Of a stretch of DNA of 64,000 nt, positions 34,487-43,829 are shown piece after piece. A program made the translations under genes and the position numbers. How positions within the stretch are numbered: position 1 is the first letter of the stretch; each line of letters begins with the position of its first letter. The notes below the pieces were generated by a model. That model worked only from the letters and a program-made list of their open reading frames with translations. It was not told where the DNA came from and searched no databases. Origin of the DNA: CAZRRV01 sp964602735 (GTDB lineage Bacteria > Bacillota > Clostridia > Oscillospirales > Acutalibacteraceae); contig CAZRRV010000001.1 of assembly GCA_964602735.1 (NCBI GenBank), positions 108,574-172,573 on the forward strand, written 5' to 3'.

Positions 34487-35159
34487 TTTCGGTTTCTCCG
34501 TTCATTACTTCGCAGCCGTCGCACGCATCGCAACCGGCGCAGCCCGCTTTTTCGGCGGGTTTTCCGCCCCTTTTCTCAACTATGGCGTTTGTGATCGCAA
34601 CCACAATACCGAATACGAAAAACCCTCCCGGAGGAAGTATCATTATAAGCATTGGATTAGCCGAAAGAGGTGTTGAAATCCCGAAAAACGTTCCGGCGCC
34701 GAGCAGTTCGCGAACAGTGCCGATTACGGTAAGCGCGGCGGTAAATCCCGCCCCCATTCCTATGGCATCGAGAACGCTCAGCAAAGGTCCGTTTTTCGAG
34801 GCAAACATTTCCGCACGGGCCAGAATGATACAGTTTACGACTATAAGCGGAAGATATATCCCGAGCGCTTTATCGATTGACGGAAGGAACGCTTTAACAA
34901 GCATTTGAATTATCGAAACGAAACCCGCTATGATCGTAATAAACGCGGGAATCCTGATTTTATCCGGAATAACATTCCGCAAAAGCGAAATTACGAAATT
35001 TGACCCTATAAGCACAAGCGTAGCGGCTACGCCCATACCTATACCGTTAATCGCGGCGGTAGTAATCGCCAGTGTTGGACAGGTTCCCAACACAAGCCGC
35101 AACGTGGGATTTTCACGCAAAAGCCCGTTGGTAAGAACCTTTACTTTTTCGCTTTTCAC
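34479..35159 (-). CDS. rnfE: Rnf complex membrane subunit RnfE with Cys-rich C-terminal tail
   Basis: This 226-aa six-helix protein has the RnfE/NqrD pattern NPTLRLVLGTCPTLAITTAA and LPLIVVNCIILAR with the two conserved membrane Cys. The GTG at 35159 is chosen because GGAGG lies 9 nt before it; the reading frame extends 12 codons upstream into rnfG without support. The C-terminus carries an extra tail, CAGCDACDGCEVMNGETENG, with four closely spaced Cys after a KRGGKPAEK basic patch, beyond the normal end of the family. Confidence 0.95.
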   Translation of the reverse strand: MKSEKVKVLTNGLLRENPTLRLVLGTCPTLAITTAAINGIGMGVAATLVLIGSNFVISLLRNVIPDKIRIPAFITIIAGFVSIIQMLVKAFLPSIDKALGIYLPLIVVNCIILARAEMFASKNGPLLSVLDAIGMGAGFTAALTVIGTVRELLGAGTFFGISTPLSANPMLIMILPPGGFFVFGIVVAITNAIVEKRGGKPAEKAGCAGCDACDGCEVMNGETENG

Positions 35160-35160
35160 G

Positions 35161-35715
35161 CTAATTTTCCTCCTTCGCCAGTTTGTACTGCTCAAATGCT
35201 TCGTTTACGGCACCGATTATCGCCTGCGATGTTATCGTTGCCCCGGTAATTGCCTCTATTTTCCCTTTTTCGCCGGATTTGGTTACCTCGAGCCGACCGC
35301 TTTTACCGGAAAACTGATCCTTAAACTCCGGTTTTGCCGCGTTTTGCCCCAGTCCCACAGTTTCATTCGATACATCCAATATTTCAACCGACATGATTTT
35401 ACCTTCGATGTTTATTCCCGTCATCACCGAGTCGGCACCGCCGTATCCGTTTTCTTCGGTTATGAAAATATAACCCTTTATCTCCCCGTCGGATTCCGCA
35501 ATATAATATTCCGCCGTCTCTCCGCCGTAATCGAGCGTTTTACGATTGTATTTGTCCGCTTGCACTATTCGACGCATTGCGCTTGTCTGTTCTTCCGCCG
35601 CGCGCGCGGCTATGGCGTCTTCGGTAAGCATATTTGTCGACGCGAGAGCCGCCGCGATAATAAAACATATTATAACCAGAACAGCCGTCGCCTTAAATAT
35701 TCCTTTCGCCTTCAT
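35161..35715 (-). CDS. rnfG: Rnf complex FMN-binding subunit RnfG
   Basis: This 184-aa protein has an N-terminal membrane helix (residues 7-28) and an extracytoplasmic FMN-binding domain. The covalent flavin attachment motif appears as EAITGATITSQAI, with the second Thr (ATIT) as the expected acceptor. GYGGADSVMTGINIEG and ETVGLGQNAA are further family segments. It overlaps rnfD by 4 nt. Confidence 0.96.
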   Translation of the reverse strand: MKAKGIFKATAVLVIICFIIAAALASTNMLTEDAIAARAAEEQTSAMRRIVQADKYNRKTLDYGGETAEYYIAESDGEIKGYIFITEENGYGGADSVMTGINIEGKIMSVEILDVSNETVGLGQNAAKPEFKDQFSGKSGRLEVTKSGEKGKIEAITGATITSQAIIGAVNEAFEQYKLAKEEN

Positions 35716-36635
35716 TTTATTTTCTCCGTTCCGAACGGTTTCGGCCTTGTAAATCTGTTAATATGCGGAACAAGCAGGTTCATAATAAGGATTGAAAACG
35801 ACACACCCTCCGGCAGATTGCCGAATTTCCGTATGGCGAATGTTATTATGCCGCAGCCTATTCCGAAAATGATTTTCCCGCGGAATGTGTAAGGTGAAGT
35901 AACATAATCGGTTGCCATGAAAATCGCGCCGAGCAACAGCCCTCCGGAAAGAACGGCTTTCAGAGGATCGCCGCCCGTAAAGAAAGTAAGCAGTGCCACC
36001 GTAGCCGTAAAAGCGAGAGGTATAGTCGGCGATATTACGCGGCGGAACACAAGATATATGCCGCCCGCTATCAAAAGAAGAGCGCATGTTTCACCTATAC
36101 AGCCTCCGTGAAGACCCAGCAAAAGTTCGCCATAGGAATAATTGCCAGACGCGAGCGGAGTCGCCGACGTTACGGCGTCAACCCCCGGGGTGCGCCATGC
36201 GAAAGGCTCCGTCCATGATGTCATAGCCAGGGGGAACGAAACCATAAGAACGATTCTCGCCGTTATGGCGGGATTGGCAAAGTTGTTCCCCAGCCCGCCG
36301 AACATCTGCTTAACGATAATTATCGCTATGGCGCTGCCGAGCGCCGCCATCCACACAGGCACTTTCGGGGCCAGATTCATTCCGAGCAAAAGCCCGGTAA
36401 CAACCGCCGATCCGTCGGAAAGACTGTTCGGTTTTTTTAAGATAAGATTCCACAAAAATTCGCACAGAACCGCGGACGCGACCGAAACCGCCAGTACAAG
36501 AGCCGCGTACGGACCGTAAAATACGATTCCCGCCGCCGACGCGGGCAAAAGAGCTATTATGACATCCGTCATTATTCCGCGTGTGGTTTCGTTCCCGCGA
36601 AGATGCGGAGACGACGAAACAATAAGGTTTGCCAA
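35712..36635 (-). CDS. rnfD: Rnf complex FMN-binding membrane subunit RnfD
   Basis: This 307-aa protein has about eight to nine helices. It begins ANLIVSSSPHLRGNETTRGIM, the usual RnfD start, and has GLGNNFANPAITARIVLM and DAVTSATPLAS, whose Thr in the S-A-T segment is the likely covalent FMN site. It forms part of the ion-translocating core together with RnfA, E and G. Confidence 0.97.
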   Translation of the reverse strand: MANLIVSSSPHLRGNETTRGIMTDVIIALLPASAAGIVFYGPYAALVLAVSVASAVLCEFLWNLILKKPNSLSDGSAVVTGLLLGMNLAPKVPVWMAALGSAIAIIIVKQMFGGLGNNFANPAITARIVLMVSFPLAMTSWTEPFAWRTPGVDAVTSATPLASGNYSYGELLLGLHGGCIGETCALLLIAGGIYLVFRRVISPTIPLAFTATVALLTFFTGGDPLKAVLSGGLLLGAIFMATDYVTSPYTFRGKIIFGIGCGIITFAIRKFGNLPEGVSFSILIMNLLVPHINRFTRPKPFGTEKIK

Positions 36636-36651
36636 CCGATTTCTCCCTCCC

Positions 36652-37989
36652 CTACCGTTTATTTTTTACTTCGGCTTTGGCAAGCCGCATAACGGCGGTA
36701 AGCCGTCGTTTTGCGGGGCACGAATACGCGCAGCTTCCGCACTCGAGACATTGCATAACGCCGAGTTTTCCCAGTTCTTCGGTGTTTTTCGCGTTGTAAG
36801 CCGTCTCGATTTCCATCGGCATCAAACGCATCGGACATGCGCGCGCGCACCGTCCGCAATGGATGCAGGGACTTTCGCACGGTTCCATAGCGTTGTCTCT
36901 GTCGAGAAACAATATGGCGTTGTTGTATTTTAGAACCGGCATACTGTCGTTTAATACCGTTATGCCCATCATTGGCCCGCCGTAAAGAATTTTAGCCGGG
37001 CGGTGAGTGTAACCGCCGCAGTAATTGACTATATCGGCGATGGATGTGCCTATCGGAACGCTTATGTTGCGCGGGCGGTAAAGGCATCTCCCGTCAACCG
37101 TTATCCGTTTTGACACAAGCGGCATTCCCGTTTGGATAAAACGGTAAAGAAAAGCCACGCTTGTTACATTCATAACCAGGCAGCCTACATCGGCGGGAAG
37201 CTTGCCGGCGGGAAGTACCCTGCCCGTAGCGGTATAAATCAGAACCTTTTCCGCCCCCTGGGGATAGCGTGACTTGAGTTTCATAACACGCACGGTATCG
37301 TCGTAATCGCGGCGGTCGGCGGCTATGCCGAGCAGAATGTCAAACGCTTTCGGCTTGTCGCTTTCCACGGCTATAATAACCCGCTGTATATGCATTAAAT
37401 CCTTAAAAAGATAAACAGCGTTCAAAATGTCTTCGGCATGTTCGATGCACTCACGGTAATCGGCGGTTATATACGGTTCGCATTCGGCGGCGTTTACAAT
37501 CAATGTGTCGATGGGAACGTTATCGTTCGGCCGAAGTTTAATATGAGCGGGAAATCCGGCTCCCCCCAGGCCGACAAGGCCCGACGCTCTCGCGGCTGCG
37601 CATAAATCTTCGGCAGTGTGCACCTCAAACGGCGCGACGGAGGGATCGGTTTCCATTGTGCCGTCGGAATCGATAACCACGGCGTCGCAGGAAACACCGC
37701 TCGTTTGCATAAACGGGCGTATTTCGCTCACGGTGCCGGATATACTCGCGTGTATCGGCGCGCTTACGGGTTTGTCGCTGTCGCCTATTACCGTGCCGAC
37801 ATATACTTTATCGCCCTTTTTAACTACGGGTACGCAAGGCGCTCCGATATGCTGCTGCATGGGAATTACTACACGTTCGGGGCAAGGCAAAATTTCCGTT
37901 TCGCATTCGGAGGCATTTTTAATATGCGGCAGACATACGCCGCCGTGAATTGAAGCCGCGGGTTTTATCGGCTTTTCTTTCGCTGTCAA
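36652..37989 (-). CDS. rnfC: Rnf complex NADH-side subunit RnfC
   Basis: This 445-aa cytoplasmic subunit carries NADH and FMN sites (GLVGLGGAGFPAHIKL and NAAECEPYITADYR) and two C-terminal 4Fe-4S ferredoxin motifs (CIHCGRCARACPMRLMP and CLECGSCAYSCPAKRR). It is the first gene of rnfCDGEAB. The start codon is TTG, 7 nt after a perfect AAGGAGG, so the codon choice is supported. Whether the complex moves sodium or protons cannot be told from these sequences by eye. Confidence 0.97.
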   Translation of the reverse strand: MTAKEKPIKPAASIHGGVCLPHIKNASECETEILPCPERVVIPMQQHIGAPCVPVVKKGDKVYVGTVIGDSDKPVSAPIHASISGTVSEIRPFMQTSGVSCDAVVIDSDGTMETDPSVAPFEVHTAEDLCAAARASGLVGLGGAGFPAHIKLRPNDNVPIDTLIVNAAECEPYITADYRECIEHAEDILNAVYLFKDLMHIQRVIIAVESDKPKAFDILLGIAADRRDYDDTVRVMKLKSRYPQGAEKVLIYTATGRVLPAGKLPADVGCLVMNVTSVAFLYRFIQTGMPLVSKRITVDGRCLYRPRNISVPIGTSIADIVNYCGGYTHRPAKILYGGPMMGITVLNDSMPVLKYNNAILFLDRDNAMEPCESPCIHCGRCARACPMRLMPMEIETAYNAKNTEELGKLGVMQCLECGSCAYSCPAKRRLTAVMRLAKAEVKNKR

Positions 37990-38152
37990 ACAAAAACCTC
38001 CTTATAATACAATAATACCGAATTTTCACTGCCGCGCCGGCTCATATAGCCGTATACAAATCTGCCTGATTGCAACGGGCGGCAAATCCTTTGACCGATA
38101 TATATGCATGCCGTCGCCTTTCCTATTTTAGCGCATTTTACCGCGTGTTTCA

Positions 38153-38191
38153 AGTATAAAATCAGGCAACACCGCGTGTTGCGGTGTTGCC
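38153..38191 (-). terminator. Terminator downstream of leuS
   Basis: A perfect 11-bp stem, GGCAACACCGC (38165-38175) with its complement at 38181-38191 and a 5-nt loop, is followed on the minus strand by TGATTTTATA. It lies about 60 nt after the leuS stop and before rnfC. Confidence 0.8.
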
Positions 38192-38252
38192 CGGAAAATA
38201 AATTGTGTTTTCAACGGCACAGTTTATTTAGCGGAATGTTGCCCGGATCGGA

Positions 38253-40658
38253 TTATTTTACAACGATATTAACCAATTTACCCTTTACATACAGTTCTTT
38301 TACCGGAATTTTCCCGTTTATTTCCCCGGCCACTTTTTCAAGCCGCTTCGCCTCCGCGATTACACCGACGCTTTCCGCGTCGGCGGAGACAAACATCCTC
38401 CCGCGTATTTTCCCGTTCACCATAACCGCAATTTCAACACGACTGTCAATACATTTGGCGGGATCGAATCCGGGCCACCGGGCTTCGTGGAGCATACCAC
38501 CGAAGCCGCACATTTCCCACATTTCCTCGGTTATGTGAGGCGCGAAAGGATTAAGCAGAATAAGAAACGTCCGCATTTCCGCGCGGTTAATTTTTCCCGC
38601 GGATTCGATGTTGTTCAACAACGCCATTAAAGCGGCTACCGCCGTGTTCATCTTAAGCTCTTCGATATCCTCGGTAACTTTCTTGACGGTTTTATGCATA
38701 GCAATTTCGAGTTCGCGGGAGTAACTTTCCCCGTCGGTGAGAACTCCAGAGAGCGCCCAGACCCGTTCCAAAAAACGACGGCACCCTTTGATTGACGCCG
38801 AACTCCACGGCGCGGCTTTTTCAAAGTCGCCGATAAACATTTCGTAAAGCCGCATTGTATCGGCGCCGTATTCGTTCACAATATCATCAGGGTTTATCAC
38901 ATTTCCGCGGGATTTTGACATCTTCTCTCCGTTTTCGCCCAGAATCATTCCGTGGCTTGTACGCTTTTTATACGGTTCCGGTGTCGGTACCGCGCCGATA
39001 TCGTATAAAAACCGATGCCAGAAACGGCTATACAAGAGATGAAGCGTGGTATGTTCCATGCCGCCGTTATACCAGTCTACCGGGAGCCAATACCGCAACG
39101 CCTCCGGCGAGGCTATCGCGTCTTTGCAATGCGGGTCGCAATAGCGCAGAAAATACCATGAAGATCCGGCCCACTGGGGCATGGTATCGGTTTCGCGGCG
39201 GGCTTTTCGGCCGCACTTCGGACAAACGGTATTCACCCACTCGGTCATCCCGGCAAGCGGGGATTCGCCGGTATCGGTAGGCTCGTAGGAATCGACTTTG
39301 GGCAGCATCAGCGGCAGTTCGGATTCAGGGAGAGGAACATAACCGCAATGCTCGCAATAAACCACGGGGATAGGTTCTCCCCAGTATCTCTGGCGTGAGA
39401 ACACCCAGTCTCGCAGTTTATAGTTGACTTTCCGTTTCCCCGCGCCGGTTTTCTCAAGCCAGTCGGTTATTTTCTCTTTCGCGCAATCAACCGTCATTCC
39501 GTTTAGAAATCCGGAGTTTACCATAATTCCCGTTTCGCAGTCGGTATACGCCTCGCGTGATACATCCCCTCCCGCGACGACCTCGATAACCGGCAAATCG
39601 AATACTTTCGCAAACTCCCAGTCGCGGGAGTCGTGTGCGGGAACGGCCATAATCGCCCCCGTGCCATAAGATGCGAGAACATAATCCGATATGAAAATCG
39701 GTATTTCTTCGCCGTTCACGGGATTTATCGCCATTACACCGTCAAGGCGGACGCCGGTTTTGTTTTTAGCCATTTCCGTGCGCTCAAAATCCGATTTCCG
39801 CGCCGCTTTTTCACGGTATTCTTCGACTTCGGCGTAATTTGAGATCAATCCTTTCCACCGGTCGATAAGCGTATGTTCGGGAGCAACGACCATATAAGTA
39901 GCGCCGAACAGCGTATCGGGGCGGGTGGAATAAACAATCAAATCGTCTCCCGCTGTGGTTGCAAAACGGATTTCGGCTCCGGTTGAGCGGCCTATCCAGT
40001 TGCGCTGTTGAGTTTTTACCCGTTCGATAAAATCCACATCGTTCAAACCGTCGAGAAGTTTTTCGGCATAATCGGTTATGCGGAGCATCCACTGGCTTTT
40101 TACCTTGCGTACAACTTCGCTGCCGCATCGCTCGCATACCCCGCCGACAACCTCTTCGTTCGCGAGAACGCATTTACATGATGTGCACCAGTTGACGGCG
40201 GTCTCTTTTTTATAGGCGAGACCGTATTTGAACAGTTGCAGGAAAATCCACTGTGTCCATTTGTAATAATCCGGATCAGTTGTGTTTATTTCGCGATCCC
40301 AGTCAAACGAGAAGCCGAGCGATTTCAACTGCCGCTTGAAGTTTGCTATGTTCTTCTCCGTAACATCGGCCGGGTGCGTTTTGTTTTTAATCGCGTAATT
40401 TTCAGTCGGCAGACCGAACGCGTCCCACCCTATGGGGTAAAGAACATTATAACCTTCCAGACGTTTTTTCCGCGCCACAATATCGAGGGCGGTATATGAT
40501 CGCGGGTGCCCGACATGAAGCCCCTGCCCGGAAGGATACGGGAACTCAATCAACGCGTAATATTTAGGAAGAGTGTAATCGTTTTTAGCGGCGAAAACAT
40601 GTCTGTCTTCCCAGATTTTCTGCCATTTGCTTTCTATCGCCTTAAAATCGTATTTCAC
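38253..40658 (-). CDS. leuS: Leucyl-tRNA synthetase
   Basis: This 801-aa class I synthetase charges tRNA-Leu. It has the HIGH-type motif in YPSGQGLHVGHPRSYT, a CP1 editing domain with the TRPDTLFGATYMV segment, a zinc-like CxxC pair region and the KMSKS motif (GEKMSKSRGNVINP). The start codon is GTG, overlapping the rsfS stop as GTGA, with GGAGGAAA upstream. It is the last gene of a long housekeeping run. Confidence 0.98.
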   Translation of the reverse strand: MKYDFKAIESKWQKIWEDRHVFAAKNDYTLPKYYALIEFPYPSGQGLHVGHPRSYTALDIVARKKRLEGYNVLYPIGWDAFGLPTENYAIKNKTHPADVTEKNIANFKRQLKSLGFSFDWDREINTTDPDYYKWTQWIFLQLFKYGLAYKKETAVNWCTSCKCVLANEEVVGGVCERCGSEVVRKVKSQWMLRITDYAEKLLDGLNDVDFIERVKTQQRNWIGRSTGAEIRFATTAGDDLIVYSTRPDTLFGATYMVVAPEHTLIDRWKGLISNYAEVEEYREKAARKSDFERTEMAKNKTGVRLDGVMAINPVNGEEIPIFISDYVLASYGTGAIMAVPAHDSRDWEFAKVFDLPVIEVVAGGDVSREAYTDCETGIMVNSGFLNGMTVDCAKEKITDWLEKTGAGKRKVNYKLRDWVFSRQRYWGEPIPVVYCEHCGYVPLPESELPLMLPKVDSYEPTDTGESPLAGMTEWVNTVCPKCGRKARRETDTMPQWAGSSWYFLRYCDPHCKDAIASPEALRYWLPVDWYNGGMEHTTLHLLYSRFWHRFLYDIGAVPTPEPYKKRTSHGMILGENGEKMSKSRGNVINPDDIVNEYGADTMRLYEMFIGDFEKAAPWSSASIKGCRRFLERVWALSGVLTDGESYSRELEIAMHKTVKKVTEDIEELKMNTAVAALMALLNNIESAGKINRAEMRTFLILLNPFAPHITEEMWEMCGFGGMLHEARWPGFDPAKCIDSRVEIAVMVNGKIRGRMFVSADAESVGVIAEAKRLEKVAGEINGKIPVKELYVKGKLVNIVVK

Positions 40659-41020
40659 AGAGCTGTTTCCTCCTTGAGTATGTCTTCCGTATCTATCGGC
40701 TTACCGTCATGCCAGAGATGCTCCAACCCGTAAAATTCACGCGCCTGCCTGCCGAAAATGTGTATTATCACATCGCCGTAATCCATCAGTATCCAGTCGG
40801 TAGTGCGTCCTTCTATACGGTTGACCGCCTTTCCGAGTTTCAGCATTTTTTCCTCAACGGCTTCCGAAAGCGCCCGTATATGCGTTGAGGATGTTCCTGT
40901 CGCCATTACAAAATAATCGGCGTAAGTACAAATGTCGCGCACATCTATCGCGCTGACGGCATCCGCTTTTTTCTCATCGAGAGCGGCAACCGCCGCTTTT
41001 AAAATTTCCGAACCGTTCAT
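40655..41020 (-). CDS. rsfS: Ribosomal silencing factor RsfS
   Basis: This 121-aa protein of the RsfS/Iojap family binds ribosomal protein L14 and blocks subunit joining in slow growth. It has DIRDICTYADYFVMATGTSSTHIRALSEAVEE and the C-terminal DYGDVIIHIFGRQAREFYGLEHLW. It sits in its usual place between yqeK and leuS. Confidence 0.97.
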   Translation of the reverse strand: MNGSEILKAAVAALDEKKADAVSAIDVRDICTYADYFVMATGTSSTHIRALSEAVEEKMLKLGKAVNRIEGRTTDWILMDYGDVIIHIFGRQAREFYGLEHLWHDGKPIDTEDILKEETAL

Positions 41021-41044
41021 CAGTTTTTACCCGTTCATGTTTAT

Positions 41045-41627
41045 TTATTCGTCGCCGACGCCGGCTAGCATCGCATCATTATAGGCAGACAGAGTGTCGG
41101 TATGTATCGCAAGTTTTCGCGCGCTTAGATCGTTTACCGTAAAAGCAAGAGCTTCCGCAACGGCAGCATCGAGCGAAACACTTTCGGCGGCGCGTATTTT
41201 TTCGACCCCGTCGTAATTTCTGTCTTCCGATATAAAATCCGCAATGAATAGAACTTTTTCGAGAACCGTCATATTCGCACGCCCGGTTGTGTGATACCGC
41301 ACAGCGCTTACAATATCGCCCGGCAGTTTCAATGTATCGCGCAGATAAACGCTGCCTGAAACGGCATGCCAAAGTTTCGGCGCCGAAATTTCAATCCTGT
41401 TCAATATTATACCCGATTTTTTTATCAATTTCAACTGCTCGTCACCGGGAGTATCTTTCATAATATCGTGCAACAGCCCCGCGAGCCCGGCTTTTTCGGT
41501 ATCGCAACCGTTTTTTTCGGCGAGCCTTACAGCCTCTTTCGCGACACACAGAGAATGAAAATACCGCTTTTCGGAAAGTTTTTCCCGTAAAAGACTGTCA
41601 TAAATTTCGGTTTCCGTTTTTTATCAT
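41045..41627 (-). CDS. yqeK: YqeK-like HD-domain hydrolase, reading frame interrupted near the start
   Basis: The protein matches YqeK, an HD-family Ap4A hydrolase found between nadD and rsfS. The HD motif (LLHDIMKDT) and the first metal-ligand segment (EKRYFHSLCVAKEA) are in one open frame. That frame has no ATG, GTG or TTG upstream of the first ligand His. The only good start, ATG at 41627 with AGGAAAGGG before it, is one base out of frame. A run of six A (T6 at 41617-41622 on the plus strand) lies just after it; five A would give MIKTETEIYDSLLREKL and an intact protein of about 194 aa. This is either a sequencing or assembly error, a real mutation, or slippage. Confidence 0.8.
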
Positions 41628-41719
41628 CCCTTTCCTGTTTTACCTGACGGACAAATTATACATTGTCCTTTACGGTTTTATATTGCGTTTTTATGAAAAA
41701 TTCCGTTTCGGTCGCCCGG

Positions 41720-42325
41720 TTACGTATAAATGCCGTTTTTTTCGATATAGGATTTCACGCGGGGGGGAACCAGGTTTTCAATCGATACGCCGTTTCGTAT
41801 ATATTTCCGTATTGTGCTTGATGAAATATCGGGAATTTCGCGTTGCAAAAATTCAATCCTGCCGCCATCGCTTTCTATTTCCCTGACGGCGCGGGAGATT
41901 TGCCAGCCATTCAACCCGCCGCGGCCGACGGCATAGAACGGAACCATACGTACCAGTTTTCCGTATGAGTACCACGAGTGCAGAGAAACAAGCGAATCGC
42001 CGCCGATTAAAAAGGCGAAACTCTTTTCGGGGTGTTCGGCTTTCATCCGTCTGACGGTCAGATAAGTGTAATTTTCCTCGGGACTCGATATTTCAAAATC
42101 GGAGACCTCGGCTTTCGCAATGCCCGAAAAAGCAATTTTACACATTGCGACACGATGTTCGGCGGATGCGAGTTCCGCCCCCGCGTTTTTATGAACCGGC
42201 GTTCGTGACGGCAGTATGATAATTTTTTCGGTATCGGGAAGTTCGGCCGCCGCCTTTGCCATCTCTATGTGTCCGAAATGGGGAGGGTTGAATGTTCCCC
42301 CGAAAAGAACTGTTTTACCCGCCAT
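41720..42325 (-). CDS. nadD: Nicotinate-nucleotide adenylyltransferase
   Basis: This 201-aa enzyme makes deamido-NAD. It has the GGTFNPPHFGHIEMA nucleotidyl-transfer motif at the start and ISSSTIRKYI near the C-terminus. It overlaps rdgB by 11 nt, and yqeK follows in the typical nadD-yqeK-rsfS order. Confidence 0.97.
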   Translation of the reverse strand: MAGKTVLFGGTFNPPHFGHIEMAKAAAELPDTEKIIILPSRTPVHKNAGAELASAEHRVAMCKIAFSGIAKAEVSDFEISSPEENYTYLTVRRMKAEHPEKSFAFLIGGDSLVSLHSWYSYGKLVRMVPFYAVGRGGLNGWQISRAVREIESDGGRIEFLQREIPDISSSTIRKYIRNGVSIENLVPPRVKSYIEKNGIYT

Positions 42326-42914
42326 ACCCGCGCTCCGTCAATTTTTCCGCGAGTGCGTCCAACGCCCTGCGGCGGTGGCTTATCATATCCTTTTCGCGAG
42401 ACGGAATAACCCCGAAACACCCGCGTTCCGAGATGAACAGCGGATCATATCCAAACCCGTTGTTGCCCTTTGGGGCGAAGGCGATTTTCCCTTCGCATTC
42501 CCCGGTAACCACAAAATTATCTTTTTCGGAAAAATAGCAGCAAATCGCGCATATATACCGTGCCGACCGCAAGCCGTCCGGAATATTACGCAGTTCGTAA
42601 AGCAATTTTTCGTTGTTTTTCGCATCGTCTCCGTGAACGCCGGAGTAACGGGCGGAATATACTCCCGGTGCGCCGCCGAGCGCATTGACCGAAAGCCCGG
42701 AATCGTCGGCTATAACAGGCATTCCCGATGCCTTAAAAGCGGATTCGGCTTTAATAAGAGCGTTTTCACTGAATGTGGATCCGGTTTCTTCGACATCGGG
42801 AAGCGGCTCCCGCAATTCATCCGCGCCGATCACACGGAATCCCAGAGGCAGCAGCATTCTCGAAATCTCGGATAATTTATGCGCGTTTTTGGTGGCGATA
42901 AGGAATGTTTTCAT
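42315..42914 (-). CDS. rdgB: RdgB/HAM1 XTP/dITP pyrophosphatase
   Basis: This 199-aa enzyme removes non-canonical purine nucleoside triphosphates. It has IATKNAHKLSEISRML, ADDSGLSVNALGGAPGVYSARYSG with the catalytic acidic residues, NGFGYDPLF and ISHRRRALDAL. The ATG at 42914 with AGGG upstream is preferred; a TTG three codons earlier is possible. Confidence 0.97.
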   Translation of the reverse strand: MKTFLIATKNAHKLSEISRMLLPLGFRVIGADELREPLPDVEETGSTFSENALIKAESAFKASGMPVIADDSGLSVNALGGAPGVYSARYSGVHGDDAKNNEKLLYELRNIPDGLRSARYICAICCYFSEKDNFVVTGECEGKIAFAPKGNNGFGYDPLFISERGCFGVIPSREKDMISHRRRALDALAEKLTERGYGG

Positions 42915-42926
42915 TAAAATCAATCC

Positions 42927-43829
42927 CTAAAACAGCGCGTCGGCGAATTGATACGGGTCGAACGGCTGAAGATCGTCGATCTGCTCGCCGACTCCGACGA
43001 ATTTAACCGGAATGCCAAGCTCTTTCCGTATCGAAAGCACGACACCGCCTCTGGCAGTACCGTCGAGTTTTGTAAGAATAATGCCGGTTATATCGGCGGC
43101 TTCTCTGAATTCGCGCGCCTGATTCACGGCGTTCTGACCCGTTGTCGCGTCAAGCACCAGCAATGTTTCAACGGATTTATCGTCGGTTTCACGCGCTACG
43201 ACACGGCGGATTTTAGCCAATTCGTCCATTAGATTTTTTTTGTTATGCAGTCTGCCGGCCGTATCGCAGATAACTACATCGGTGCCTCTCGCTTTCGCCG
43301 CCGAAACGGCGTCGAATACCACGGAGGCCGGATCGTAACCTTCCCTGCTCTTTATTATTCCCACTCCCGCTTTCTGCGTCCAAACCTCAAGCTGTTCTAT
43401 GGCTGCGGCACGGAATGTATCCGCCGCTGCAACCAGAACCTTTTTCCCCTCTGCTTTAAGCATTGCCGCAAGTTTGCCGACAGATGTTGTCTTTCCCGCG
43501 CCGTTAACCCCGATCATCAGTATTACCGACGGTTTGCCCGCTAAATCGAGGGTGTTATCGCCTTCCAACATCTCCGCTATATTTTTACGCAGTATTTCGC
43601 GGATTTCACCGGGATCATCGATTTTTTCGAGTTTTACTTTTTCCCGCAAATCGTCGCACAGCGCCATGGCGGTTTCCGCTCCGACATCGCATGACACCAG
43701 TGCCTCCTCAAGCTCATCGAAAAGTTCCTCGTCAACCCGTCGAAAACGGCTCAGCACTCCGTTTATCGCGCTTCCCATCGAAGAACGGGTTTTTTTCAAA
43801 CCGTCGCTTATTTTCTTGAACAGGCTCAT
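42927..43829 (-). CDS. ftsY: Signal recognition particle receptor FtsY
   Basis: This 300-aa SRP GTPase directs ribosomes to the membrane. It has the N domain (residues 20-90), G1 (GVNGAGKTTSVGKLA), the DTFRAAAIEQL insertion box, DTAGRLHNKKNLMDEL (G3) and TKLDGTARGG (G4). The acidic A domain seen in E. coli is absent, as in most Gram-positives. Its start is directly adjacent to the smc stop. Confidence 0.98.
   Translation of the reverse strand: MSLFKKISDGLKKTRSSMGSAINGVLSRFRRVDEELFDELEEALVSCDVGAETAMALCDDLREKVKLEKIDDPGEIREILRKNIAEMLEGDNTLDLAGKPSVILMIGVNGAGKTTSVGKLAAMLKAEGKKVLVAAADTFRAAAIEQLEVWTQKAGVGIIKSREGYDPASVVFDAVSAAKARGTDVVICDTAGRLHNKKNLMDELAKIRRVVARETDDKSVETLLVLDATTGQNAVNQAREFREAADITGIILTKLDGTARGGVVLSIRKELGIPVKFVGVGEQIDDLQPFDPYQFADALF

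Noticed and set aside
37990..38152. Promoter for the rnf operon
   Set aside because: TTGCAA and TATA-like elements exist on the minus strand, but no pair has acceptable spacing, so I did not call one.
41761..41767. G7 run near the end of nadD as another phase-variable tract
   Set aside because: It encodes a conserved Pro-Pro near the C-terminus, is shorter than runs usually linked to phase variation, and does not sit in a promoter.
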